Source of the DNA: Stomorhina lunata
Taxonomy: Eukaryota > Arthropoda > Insecta > Diptera > Rhiniidae
DNA length: 64,000 nt
Direction of reading: 5' to 3'
Assembly: GCA_933228675.1 (NCBI GenBank)
Contig: OW121740.1
Location: 160,440,806 to 160,504,805 of the forward strand
Shown piece after piece: positions 37,563-49,110 of this stretch. The position numbers were made by a program, and so were the translations under genes. Numbering within the stretch: position 1 is the first letter of the stretch; every line of letters begins with the position of its first letter. The notes under the pieces are model-generated. The model made no database searches, was not told the origin of the DNA, and was given only the letters and a program-made list of their open reading frames with translations.

Positions 37563-37880
37563 TAATTATTCTGGTTCTAAAGAAACATCTACACCTCAGA
37601 CGACACAACCACGTCCTGGCAGTGCAGCGGGCGGTAGTGCTGGCAGTCAAAGTGCTGGTATGCTGGCCACTGGCTTCCAGGAGCCAAATGCAAATGAAGT
37701 AAGACAACCTCTGCTGACGACAAAGAAACCAATACCCCATGATCGATTTGATGATTTGGTGAAAATTGTCTCCGATAATCCGGGTAATTTTCAGTACGGC
37801 CATGTTATCGTGGACAGCAGTAGTGACGATGAAGGCGGTAGCAATCCTACGCTGGGCGAGGTATTAAAAATGAAACCAAG
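37563..37880 (+). CDS. CG31145: FAM20-family secretory kinase, second visible coding exon (luminal linker)
   Basis: A 318-nt exon, phase 2 on both sides, joined in frame to 11952-13121. The junction codon becomes Ser, followed by N-Y-S, an N-glycosylation sequon placed just after the membrane anchor, as expected for a luminal stalk. A Gly/Ser/Ala-rich spacer follows (about 37615-37665), then EPNANEV, KKPIPHDRFDDL, a Y-G-HVIVDSS block and SNPTLGEVLKMKP. The HDR-x-DL, HVIVD and NPTL-E-L blocks fit what I recall of Drosophila CG31145 before its kinase core. The acceptor is TTTTTAG ending at 37562 and the donor AAG|GTAAGT follows 37880. No in-frame stop. Base composition is clearly richer in G/C than the intron. 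The FAM20 kinase core and its metal- and ATP-binding residues would be encoded downstream. Confidence 0.78.
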
Positions 37881-38339
37881 GTAAGTACTTTTTATAAAAT
37901 TTGTTTAACAGTTTCAATAAATTGTTGATAAAGTTTCAAAATAATTTGTATGTGTGTTCATATTGTACTTTCATTAAATTTTATAAATTATTTACTAGAA
38001 AAGTAAATTAAAATGAAAACTACATAAGTTCGAAGAATATCTCAAAATGTAAATTGAGCTCAATGCCATTATAGTTTTTTTATTTGAATCAGTTTAACAC
38101 AAACGAAAAGTCTGAAGTAAAAAATTTACATTCTGCTTTTGAAGCACTTTACTAAGACAACTTAGATGACATTCTAGATATAGACAGAGATATATGCACT
38201 TAAAATAGACAATAACTGACAAATGTTATATTGAACACATAGCAGCAAAACTAAGTAATAGGGTGGATCGATTTTAATTTTTTTAGGTTTGTATGGAAAA
38301 TTCTTAAAATAAATATACAAATAACCGTTTAATAAAATG

Positions 38340-39840
38340 TTTAAAAAGAGAAGTTGATGAAAGCTTAAATTTTCTATAGAAAAGTTGGCGAAAGCTCAAG
38401 TTTTCTATAGAAAAGTTGGCGAAAGCTCAAGTTTTCTATAGAAAAGTTGGCGAAAGCTCTAATTTTCTATAGAAAAGTTGAAGAAAGCTCAAGTTTTCTA
38501 TAGAAAAGTTGGTGAATGCCCAAGTTTTCTATAGAAAAGTTGGCGAAAGTTCAAGTTTTCTATAGAAAAGTTGGCGAAAGCTCAAGTTTTCTATAGAAAA
38601 GTTGGCGAAAGCTCAAGTTTTCTATAGAAAAGTTGGCGAAAGCTCAAGTTTTCTATAGAAAAGTTGGCGAAAGCTCAAGTTTTCTATAGAAAAGTTCGTG
38701 AAAGCTCTAGTTTTCTAAAGAAAAGTTGGCGAAAGCTCTAGTTTTCTATAGAAAAGTTTGCGAAAGCTCTAGTTTTCTATAGAAAAGTTGGCGAAAGCTC
38801 TAGTTTTCTATAGAAAAGTTGGCGAAAGCTCTAGTTTTCTATTGAAAAGTTAACGAAAGCTCTAGTTTTCTATAGAAAATTTGGCGAAAGCTTTAGTTTT
38901 CTATAAAAAAGTTGGCGAAAGCTTTAGTTTTCTATAGAAAAGTTGGCGAAAGCTCTAGTTTTCTATAGAAAAGTTGGCGAAAGCACTAGTTTTCTATAGA
39001 AAAGTTGGCGAAAGCTCTAGTTTTCTTTAGAAAGGTTGGCGAAAGCTCTAGTTTTCTTTAGAAAAGTTGGTGAAAGCTCTAGTTTTCTATAAAAAAGTTG
39101 GCGAAAGCTCTAGTTTTCTATAGAAAAGCTGGCAAAAGCTCTAGTTTTCTATAGAAAAGTTGGCGAAAGCTCCAGTTTTCTATAGAAAAGTTGGCGAAAG
39201 CTCTAGTTTTCTATAGAAAAGTTGGCGAAAGCTCTAGTTTTCTATAGAAAAGTTGGCGAAAGCTCTAGTTTTCTATAGAAAAGTTGGCGAAAGCTTTAGT
39301 TTTCTATAAAAAAGTTGGCGAAAGCTTTAGTTTTCTATAGAAAAGTTGGCGAAAGCTCTAGTTTTCTATAGAAAAGTTGGCGAAAGCACTAGTTTTCTAT
39401 AGAAAAGTTGGCGAAAGCTCTAATTTTCTTTAGAAAGGTTGGCGAAAGCTCTAGTTTTCTTTAGAAAAGTTGGTGAAAGCTCTAGTTTTCTATAAAAAAG
39501 TTGGCGAAAGCTCTAGTTTTCTATAGAAAAGTTGGCAAAAGCTCTAGTTTTCTATAGAAAAGTTGGCGAAAGCTCCAGTTTTCTATAGAAAAGTTGGCGA
39601 AAGCTCTAGTTTTCTATAGAAAAGTTGGCGAAAGCTCTAGTTTTCTATAGAAAAGTTGGCGAAAGCTCTAGTTTTTTATAGAAAAGTTGGCGAAAGCTCT
39701 AGTTTTCTATAAAGAAGTTGGCGAAAGCTCTAGTGTTCTATAGAAAAGTTTTCTATATAAAACTTGGCGAAAGCTCAAGTTTTCTGTGGGAAAGTTATCA
39801 ATAGACCAAGTTTTCTGTAGAAAAGTTAAGCAAAGCTTTT
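38340..39840. repeat. 31-bp array downstream of exon 37563, TTTTCTATAGAAAA core
   Basis: About 48 units: GTTGGCGAAAGCTCTAG or GTTGGCGAAAGCTCAAG followed by TTTTCTATAGAAAA. The first part mostly has CTCAAG, the rest CTCTAG. A 13-unit block is duplicated: variant AAGCACTAG occurs at 38981 and 39384, AAAGGTTGGC at 39031 and 39434, GAAAGCTCCAG near 39166 and 39569, all 403 bp apart. Related to the array at 35740-36480 but with a different 17-bp half. Confidence 0.97.
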
Positions 39841-41259
39841 TTTGTTAGTCTCATTGGAATATGGAGGAAAAAATAGACTCATCCTAGTAAATATTGGTCA
39901 TTTGCTGGAATAGTGGAATAACAAAAAATTGGCAGTTTTTAAACAAATTGAAAAAACAAATTTTGATTAAAAAAAATTTCTTTAGTAAATTTTATTAATG
40001 CTTCATTTTTGAAAAATATTATTTGATACATATATTGGTTCCTGATTTATGTCACTCTTTGAGTCCATACTCAATATGTTGTTTCCTACAAATAAAAAAA
40101 ATGATTGTAGATTCTAAAGATGCTATAATACTGATACATATTCTATGATGTGTTATAAAACTGCATACTTATATAACTAGGAAAAACAGCCATTTCCGCA
40201 CAAGCAACTACACCTACACAGGATAATGCCATCACACATACTTACACAGAGCTGGAGATATAGAGAGTTAAAAAATCCTTGCTATGCAAAGAAATAGGAT
40301 TATAGCCTAACAGTATAGCCTTATATTTGTATTGAAATTGTATTTATATTTGCTTACTTAAATGCATATGTATGTATGTATGTGTGTCAATATGATTTAA
40401 ATGTTCTCATTCTGGATTTTAATGGAGTGAGTGTAAGTGTGAGTGTGTTTGCAAACATTCACTTTTAGTCCTGACATATTGTGTGGGTTTTATATCAACA
40501 AATTCATCTGACACTTCAATTGAGCGTAAATTTCAATAAAGTATTCCGGAACAAAAAATAAAAGTATCAAACAAATTTTATTTGAAATGATGATTGTTCT
40601 CATTGCGAGATGAGTTTGTTTTGTGTTCTTTAGTTGACATTGTCGTTTTTTTAATCCTCCATTTCAATTTAGCTCAAAACTAAATTTTAAACTTTTGTAT
40701 GTCAGTTGCTATAGAAAAAGGGAATTTGTAGAATTAAATGTTGTAATTTCAATTCGTTCAAGTTTTTGTTTAACAATCATCATTAAAATACTAAACTACT
40801 TACAATAGTTATAAAATTGAATAGCATACTTTCAGGAGGTCAAAATTGTATTGCATTTTTTTTTTTTTTTTTGTTTTATTTTTAAAGTTTTCTATGAGGG
40901 AGCTTAATTTATTGAGAGCATAAATTTTGCTTAGCAAAATATAATAACTTTACATTATCATTTTATTTCACTGTACTTTATCTGAGACATTGTGAAAGTA
41001 TGCAATAAAATCTTATTTCAATTTTCAATAATTTGATTGCAAATCGGTTGTTATAAAATTAATCAGCTTTGTCTGTTTTGGTCCTTAATAGAATAGGTAA
41101 TAAAAAATTAAGTTTTTTTAAATAGAAAAATAAAACGCTTAATATTTTATTGACTTTAAGGAAGTTTGAGATAAATTGTAGAATGAACAAGTTCAGTTGT
41201 GATTTTTAGATTTAAAAATTAACTTAAACTTAAAAGTTATGGAAAAGAGAGAAATTTAT
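39841..41259. other. Unique intronic spacer
   Basis: AT-rich sequence with short TATG and GTGAGTGT runs (about 40366-40450). No gene or RNA recognised. Confidence 0.55.
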
Positions 41260-41754
41260 ACCAAAATTTTTCTGTAAAAAATTGTAATAGCAAACATTTT
41301 TTATAAAAAATTTTTGTACTCAAAAGTATTTATAAAAATTTTTATACCCAAAATTTTCTAAAGAAAATTTTGTGTAAAAAATATTTATATCGAAAATTTA
41401 GTGTAAAAATTTGTTATATCGAAAATCTTGTGTAAAAAATTGTATATAAAAATTGTTTTTTTTTTTATAAAAAATGTTTACCAAAAATTATTTACAACAA
41501 AAATTTTGTATTGTGCCCAGTATAAAATTTTTTTCCTAAAATTTTCTGTAAACAATTTTGTACCGAAAATTTTCAAAAAAAAATTTTCTATAAAATATTT
41601 TTTTCTGAAAATTTTCTTTAAAAAATGTTTGTACCAAAAATTTTCCATAAAAAATGTTATACCAAAAATTTTCTATAAAAAATCGTATACCAAAAATTTG
41701 CTATAAAAAATTTTATACCGAAAATTTTCTTTTTTTTTCGTATAAACAATTTAT

Positions 41755-42265
41755 CAGGGACCGTAACTGTTATAACTTTTATCGAAATTATGATAAATTT
41801 ATTGAAAATTTTTTTCAAATAAATATAATTTTTCCGTGAAAATAATTTACATATGCTCAAAAATTAATGGAGTTGAGTTTTGTAATCATAATTGGGGTTG
41901 GAAACACAAAAATAACTTTTATTTCTGCTTGAAAAAATAAAGGTCAAAAAATAACTTTTATTTTTGCTCGAAAAAATAAAAGTAAAAAATAACAGTTATT
42001 TTTGCTCGAAAAAATAAAAGTTAAAAAATAACTTTTATTTTTGCTCGAAATAATAAAAGTTAAAAATAAATGTTATTTTTTCTCAAAAAAATAACTGTTA
42101 TTTTTTTTCTAAAAAATAAAAATCAGATTTTTAAAAAGCATCGCATTTTATGAAAATTTGGTCTAAGACTATCAAAATGGTATACTTGGTTTAATTCTCC
42201 GACATTTCCTTATGGTTGCTTTTTTTAACCAAAAATTCAAAAATAACAGTTATTTTCAGTCCCTG
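41755..42265. mobile_element. 511-bp hAT-type MITE with exact 8-bp target duplication
   Basis: The termini are inverted repeats starting CAGGGAC (left CAGGGACCGTAACTGTTAT; right, on the other strand, CAGGGACTGAAAATAACTG). The flanks are identical 8-bp copies CAATTTAT at 41747-41754 and 42266-42273. The 8-bp duplication and CAGGG terminus are hallmarks of hAT elements. No transposase is encoded. The interior contains a tandem array of stem-loop units. The element sits inside the 29-bp satellite, so it postdates that array. Confidence 0.9.
41905..42115. repeat. About 39-bp stem-loop tandem repeats inside the MITE
   Basis: About five units, each with ATAACTTTTATTTTT, the loop GCTCG, then AAAAATAAAAGTTA. 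Each can fold into a stem of about 13 bp with a 5-nt loop. Unit-to-unit variants include ATAACAGTTATTTTT. Subterminal tandem repeats are common in MITEs and may bind transposase. Confidence 0.8.
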
Positions 42266-44120
42266 CAATTTATACGGAAAATTTTCTGTAAAAAATATTT
42301 ATACTGAACATTTTCTATAAAAAAATACCGAAATAATTCTATGAAAAATTTTATAGAAATTGTATAGAAAATTTTCTTTAATTTTTTTAAAAAATCTGAT
42401 ATAGAAAAATTTTCTGTTAAATATTTTTTACCGAATATTTTCGATAAAAAACTTTTGTATCTAAAATTTTCTATAAAAAATTTTTATACCGAAAATTTTC
42501 TTTAACAAATTTTAAACTGACAATTTTCTATAAAAAAATTTAAACCGAAAATTTTCTACTAAAAATTTTTAAACCGAAAATTTTCTATGAAAAATTTTTA
42601 TACCGAAGATTTTCTATAAAAAATTTTTATACTGAAGATTTTCTATAAAATATGTTTATACCGAAAATTTTTTACAAAAATTTTTATATTGAAGAGTTTC
42701 TATAAAAAATTTTTATGCAGAAAATTTTCTATAAAAAATTTTTATACCGAAAATTTATATAAAAAATATTTATACCGAAAATTTTCTATAAAAATTTTTA
42801 TACCGACCATTTTCTATAAAAAATGTTTATACCAAAAATTTTCTATAAAAAATTTTAAGCCGAAGATTTTCTATAAAAATTTTTACATTAAAAATTTTCT
42901 ATAAAAAAATTTTTATCGATATTTTTTTTTTTAATTTTTAAACCGAAAATTTTGTATAAAAAATTTAGCATCCAAAAGTTTAGATAAAAAATTAATGTAC
43001 CGAAAATGTTCTATTAAAAATTTTATACCGAAAATTTTCATTTAAAATTTTTATATTAAAATAATTATACTAAAAAAAATGGTATACCGATTATTTTCTT
43101 CAAAAAAATGTTACGCTGAAAATTTCTATAGAAATCGTATATGAAAAATTTTTATGCCGAAAATTTGCTATTAAAAATTTTTAAACCTTCAATTTCCTAT
43201 AAAGAATTTTTATACCGAAAAATTTCTATGAAAAATTTTTATGCCAAAAATTTTCTATTAAAAATTTTTACCGAAAATTTTCTAAAAAAATTTTTACATC
43301 AAAAAAACATGAAAATGTTTATCGAAAATTTTCTTTAAAAAATTTTTAAGTTGAAAATTTTCTATAAAAAATTTCATAACGAAATTTTTTTATAAAAAAT
43401 TTTATACTGAAATTTTTTATTAAAAAATTTTATAACAAAAATTTTCTATTGAAAAGTTTGTATCGAAAATCTATATTGAAAACTATGTTTCGAAAATTTT
43501 CTATAAAAATTTTTTATTTCGAAAATTTTCTATAAAAAATTTTATTACGAAAATTTTCTATAAAAAATTTTATTTCGAAAATTTTCTATAAAAAATTTTA
43601 TTTCGAAAATTTTCTATAAAAAATTTTATTTCGAAAATTTTCTATAAAAAATTTTATTTCGAAAATTTTCTATAAAAAATTTTATTTCGAAAATTTTCTA
43701 TAAAAAATTTTATTTCGAAAATTTTCTATAAAAAAATTTTACCCAAACATTTCCTACGAAATATTTTTATAAAAAAAAATTTTCTATTAAAAATTTCTGT
43801 AACAAAAATTTGTATACCGAAACAAATTTATTTATTATCGAAATAGAACATTTTTTGATAAATCCAAAAATATATGTGAGGACAACCAATTGCCAGATGC
43901 TTTACTACGTTGGTTAGGCCATCATCGTTGGGAGAAGTATCCCTACTTTTAGACAAAATTTTTATACCGAAAATTTTCTACAAAAATTTTTAGACCGAAA
44001 ATGTTCTACAAAAAATTTCTATACCGAAAATTTTCTGTTAAAAAATTTTTATACCGAACATTTTTTATAAAAAACTTGTACACTGAAAATTTTCTAAAAG
44101 AAATGTTACACCCAAAAAAG

Positions 44121-45792
44121 TTCTTAGTTCAAAGATATTCAAGATGCTACAGTAAAATCAATCAAATTTTATTTTCAGGAAGAGACCCCATAATAAAGAA
44201 TTAAAGCTCACGTGTACTTAACTTTAATATGTTTATTTCTATTAGAAGTTACGGCATATCTTATCTAAACGTTATAAAAGATTAATAAAATTTGCTGTAA
44301 TTTTGTAAATCACAAATTAATTCCTTTCAAAAACTTTTGTCCTCCTTTAATAAAACACTTTTAATATTTTCCCCCATAAAATTTTACACAACTTCCCTAA
44401 AGACAAACAATTTCCATTAATCTCTAATAGCCTGTGTTAAATTAATTTTTCATTTAAACACTCTTAAAATTTAATAACAAAATACATAAATTAACTTTTG
44501 TAAAGGCATCAAGTTACAATTTTTTCCTAGCCCTGCCCTCAGTGTCCCCAGTATCCTTATGAGTAATTGCCATTAATTTAATTTGTTCACCATTAAAAAG
44601 TCAAATAGCCCAATTAGTTAAAAAAATTTTCTTCTATAACAATTTATTAGAAGAGATTTAAGCTTAATATCCATATCATCGAATAAAATTAGATTGCTCA
44701 TATAAATTCTATTATCAGCAATTCATTATTTTTCCCAAGAATCTTCATTACCTCGAATACACTATTACTTAAGTATCTCCGGGGCGTTAGAGACAAGAAA
44801 TGAAAGATTGTAACAGGAAAAACATGAAACTAATAAATTCATTCCTTTTGGTGAAAAAATATAGAAAGAAAAAATGACATCACGTATTTTATGATTTCTT
44901 TGCTGTTAAATCTCATGAATTTTCGAATTACTTTTTTAAAAATAATGTCAAAGTAAACTGATGATATTTCAAAATTAATGTTCTACTATCTTCTTTTCTT
45001 AGTAATAAAAATACTCAAAGCTTTAAGTAGATCAGAAACGAATTTTATACTAAAATCAATTTAATTTCCTGGTGTTTTTTATAGAATCAATGATATGGAG
45101 CAGTTAATGTTAAATTTGTTTGTTTGCCAAAAAACATAATTTCCTTTTAAATGTTTTTCTTCAGTTTTTCTTGGTTTAAGATAATTTTTTTGTATTTCCT
45201 TAAGATCTTGTTATTTAAATGACTGTTTGTTGTTGTTGTTTAAAGAATATAATTTTTTAAACATGTTTTTGTTATTAAAAGAAAATTGTCTATAAATACT
45301 TGTTTTCTGCCAAAGTAAAGTTTATCTTTTTATTCTTTGCATTAATTTTGTTTAAGTACTTTTAGCTGGAGATTATTTAGTAAATGTTTATTTTGTTATC
45401 TATTTGCTTCCTTGGCTTACACAGTAATTAGAGTGTACATTGATGTGCATAAATTAAAGATTTTAGTACCTTTGAAAAGTGGAAAATAATTAGAAAGTAT
45501 TTAGTATATCACTTGGGGATTATGACTCATAACATTTTGATTTAACTACATAATAACACCAAGAAATGTGGAAAAACATCATCTTTATATTCCAAGTTCT
45601 CGAGTAGTTTAAAGGGTTTCGATTAAATACCGCGTCTACCATTCAGAGCCGAGCGCATTATTTCATCTGTGATCGGTGACAGGCTAAAAATTATAGGTGG
45701 CAAAATACCTCAAATTTTGCACAATTTAAATATGAACATTTTCTAAGAAACAAAGAATAGTTTTGCCAAGATTCAGTGACCTATCGTGGCTT
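44121..45792. other. Unique intronic spacer
   Basis: Non-satellite AT-rich sequence. 45600-45790 is richer in G/C and leads into the GACA tract, with a CAGTGACCTATCGTGGCTTT segment that resembles the end of a dispersed repeat. No gene recognised. Confidence 0.5.
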
Positions 45793-45925
45793 TAACAGAC
45801 AGGCAGACAGACAGACACACAGACAGACACACAGACAGACACACGGACAGACACACAGACAGACAAACGGACGGATAAACAGACGGATAGACACAAAGAC
45901 AGACAGACGGATAGATTAAAATCAT
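45793..45925. repeat. GACA/GACACA-type microsatellite
   Basis: An imperfect run of ACAG, GACA, CACA and GGAC tetranucleotides. Related tracts occur at 46375-46435 and 49027-49110, so such tracts lie at the start, inside and at the end of the 45930-49030 satellite. Confidence 0.9.
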
Positions 45926-45929
45926 AAAC

Positions 45930-48900
45930 AATTTGATATCGAATATTTTCTATAACAATTTTAATACCGAAAATATGAAAAGTTTTATACCAAAAATTGT
46001 ATACCCTAAAATTGTCTATTCTATAGAAAAAAATTATACCGAAAATTTCCTATAAACAAATTTTATGCCGACAATTTTTTATAAAAAATTTTTACCCCGA
46101 AAATTTCCTATAAACAAATTTTATGCCGACAATTTTTTATAAAAAATTTTTACACCGAAAATTTTCTATAAAAAATTTTTATACCGAAAACTTTCTATAA
46201 AAAATGTTTATACCGAAAATGTTCTATAAAAAATTTTTATACCGAAAATTTTATATAAAAAATTTTTATACCGAAAATTTTCTATCAAAAAAAACTTATA
46301 TATTAACAATTTTTTATTAAAAATTTTGTAAAGAACATTTTTTTTTAAAGTTCAATACCAAAATTTTCCAAGAAACAGACTGACATATAGACAGATAGAC
46401 GGAGAGACCGACAGATAGGCAGACGGATAGACAGACCGAAAATTTTCCACGAAAAATTTTATATAGAAAATTTTCTATAAAAAATTTTGTTGAAAAGTTT
46501 TTTATCAAAAATTTTATTGAAAAGTTTTATACCGAAAATTTTGAATAGAAAATTTTATACCGGAAATTTTTTATTCTATAAAAAATTTTTATACCGAAAT
46601 TTTTCTGTAAAAAAATTTAATACCGAAAATTTTCTTTAAAAAAATTTTATACCAAAAATTTTCTATAAAAAAATTTTTATCGAAAATTTGCTATAAAAAA
46701 TTCTTTATCGAAAATTTTCTATAAAATTTTTTTTTACCGAAAATTTTCTATAAAAATTTTTTATCGAAAATTTTCTTTAAAAAATTTTTATACAAACAAT
46801 TTTCTCTATAAAAATTGTATACCATAAATTTTCTATAAAATAATTTTTATCGAAAATTTTCACACCGAAAATTTTCTATAAAAATTTTTTTACCGAAAAT
46901 ATTGTATAAACATTTTTATATTGAATATTTTCTATAAAAAACCGGAAATTTCCTATTCTATAAAAAAATTTTATACCGAAATTTTTCTGTAAAAACATTT
47001 AATACCGAAAATTTTCTTTAAAAAAAACTTATACCAAAAATTTTCTATAAAAAAATTTTTATCGAAAATTTGCTATAAAAAATTCTTTATCGAAAATTTT
47101 CTATAAAAATTTTTTTACCGAAAGTTTTCTATAAAAATTTTTTATCGAAAATTTTCTATAAAAAATTTTTATACAAACAATTTTCTCTAAAAAAATCGTA
47201 TACCATAAATTTTCTATAAAATAATTTTTATCGAAAATTTTCACACCGAAAATTTTCTATAAAAATCTTTTTACCGAAAATTTTGTTTAAACATTTTTAT
47301 ATTGAATATTTTCTATAAAAAAATTGTATACCAATAATTTTCTTTAAAAAATGTTTATGCCGAAAATGTTCTATACAAAAATATTATACCTAAAATTTTC
47401 TACAAAAGTTTTAATACCGAAAATTTTCTATAAAAAACTTTAATACAATTTTAATACTGAAAATTTTCTATAAATTTTTTTTTACCGAAAATTATCTATT
47501 AAAAATTTTATACCGAAAATTTTGAATAGAAAATTTTATACCTCAAATTTTCTATTCTATAAAAAATTTTTATACCGAGAACTTTCTATAAAAAATTTGT
47601 ATACCAAAAATTTTCTATTCAAAATTTTTATAAAAAAAATTTTTATGCCAAAAATTTTCTATAAAAAATTTTTATCGAAAATTATCTATACAAAATTTTT
47701 TATCGAAAATTTTCTATAAAAAATTTTTATTCCAAAAATTTTCTATAAAATTTTTTTTACCGAAAATTCTCTATACAATTTTTTTATCGAAAATTTTCTA
47801 TATAAAAATTTGTATACCATAAATTTTCTATAAAAAAACTTTTATCGAAAATTTTCCATAAACAATTTTTACACCGAAAATTTTCTAAAAAAAATGTTTA
47901 TACCGAAAATTTTCTATAAAAATTTTTAAACCAAAAATTTTCCATACAAAATTTTTATGCCAAAAATTTTCTATAAAAAAATTTTTATCGAAAATTATCT
48001 ATACAAAATTTTTTATCGAAAATTTTCTATAAAAAATTTTTATTCCAAAAATTTTCTATAAAATTTTTTTTTACCGAAAATTCTCTATAAAATTTTTTTA
48101 TCGAAAATTTTCTATATAAAAATTTGTATACCATAAATTTTCTATAAAAAAACTTTTATCGAAAATTTTCCATAAACAATTTTTACACCGAAAATTTTCT
48201 AAAAAAATGTTTATACCGAAAATTTTCTATAAAAATTTTTATACCAAAAATTTTCAATACAAAATTTTTATGCCAAAAATTTTCTATAAAAAAATTTTTA
48301 TCGAAAATTTTCTATACAAAATTTTTTATCGAAAATTTTCTATAAAAAACTTTTATTCCAAAAAATTTCTATAAAATTTTTTTTTTTACCGAAAATTCTC
48401 TATAAAAATTTTTTATCGAAAATTTTCTATATAAAAATTTGTATACCATAAATTTTCTATAAAAAAACTTTTATCGAAAATTTTCCATAAACCATTTTTA
48501 CACCGAAAATTTTCAAAAAAAATTTTTACACCGAAAATTTTCTAAAAAAATTTTTATACCGAAAATTTTCTAAAAAAATTTTTATACCGAAAATTTTCTA
48601 TAAAAATATTTATATCGAAAATTTTCTATAAAAAAAATTTTATACCAACAATTTTCTTAAAAAAATTTTATGCCGAAAATTTTCTATAAAAAAATATCAT
48701 ACCGAAAATTTTCTATAAAAGTTTTCATACCGAAAATTTTCTATAAAAAACTTTAATACCAACGATTTTCTATAAAAATTTTTAATACTGAAAATTTTCT
48801 ATACATTTTTTTTTTACCGAAAATTAGCTATTAAAAATTATATGCCGAAAATTTTCTATAAAAATTTTTTATCGAAAATTTTGTACAGAAAATTTTCTTT

Positions 48901-49030
48901 AAAAATTGTAAATCAAAAATTTTCTTTAAAAAATTTTATACCAAAACTTTTCTATTAAATATTTTTATTCCGAGATTTTGTCATAAAAAAAATTTTATAC
49001 TTAAAATTTTCTATAAAAAATGTGTATACC
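45930..49030. repeat. 28-30-bp ACCGAAAATTTTC array with higher-order repeats
   Basis: Same unit family as 41260-44120. Two higher-order structures are visible. A block starting CCGGAAATTT at 46560 recurs at 46942 (offset 381-382, confirmed by ACCATAAATTTTC at 46821 and 47202). A block marked by ATGCCAAAAATTTTC occurs at 47645, 47957 and 48270, an offset of 312-313 bp, three tandem copies. Confidence 0.92.
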
Positions 49031-49110
49031 GAGACGGATAGACAGACAGATGCACAGACAAACAGATAGACAGACAGATGCACAGACAAATAGACAGACA
49101 GACAGAAGAT
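49027..49110. repeat. GACA/GATA-type microsatellite at array edge
   Basis: Imperfect GACAGACAGATGCACAGACA repeats directly abutting the last satellite unit. Confidence 0.85.

Larger units (their letters stand above)
41260..44120. repeat. 28-29-bp ACCGAAAATTTTC tandem array, interrupted
   Basis: Units of 29 bp: ACCGAAAATTTTCTATAAAA followed by AATTTTTAT. A uniform sub-block at about 43510-43730 uses a 28-bp variant with TTTCGAAAATTTTC, eight nearly identical copies. The array is interrupted by the hAT MITE at 41755-42265 and by a high-complexity island at about 43858-43948. Confidence 0.92.

Noticed and set aside
37543..37803. Minus-strand open frame over the second exon
   Set aside because: The + strand reading joins in frame to the upstream exon across consensus splice sites and carries an N-glycosylation sequon; the antisense frame has no support.
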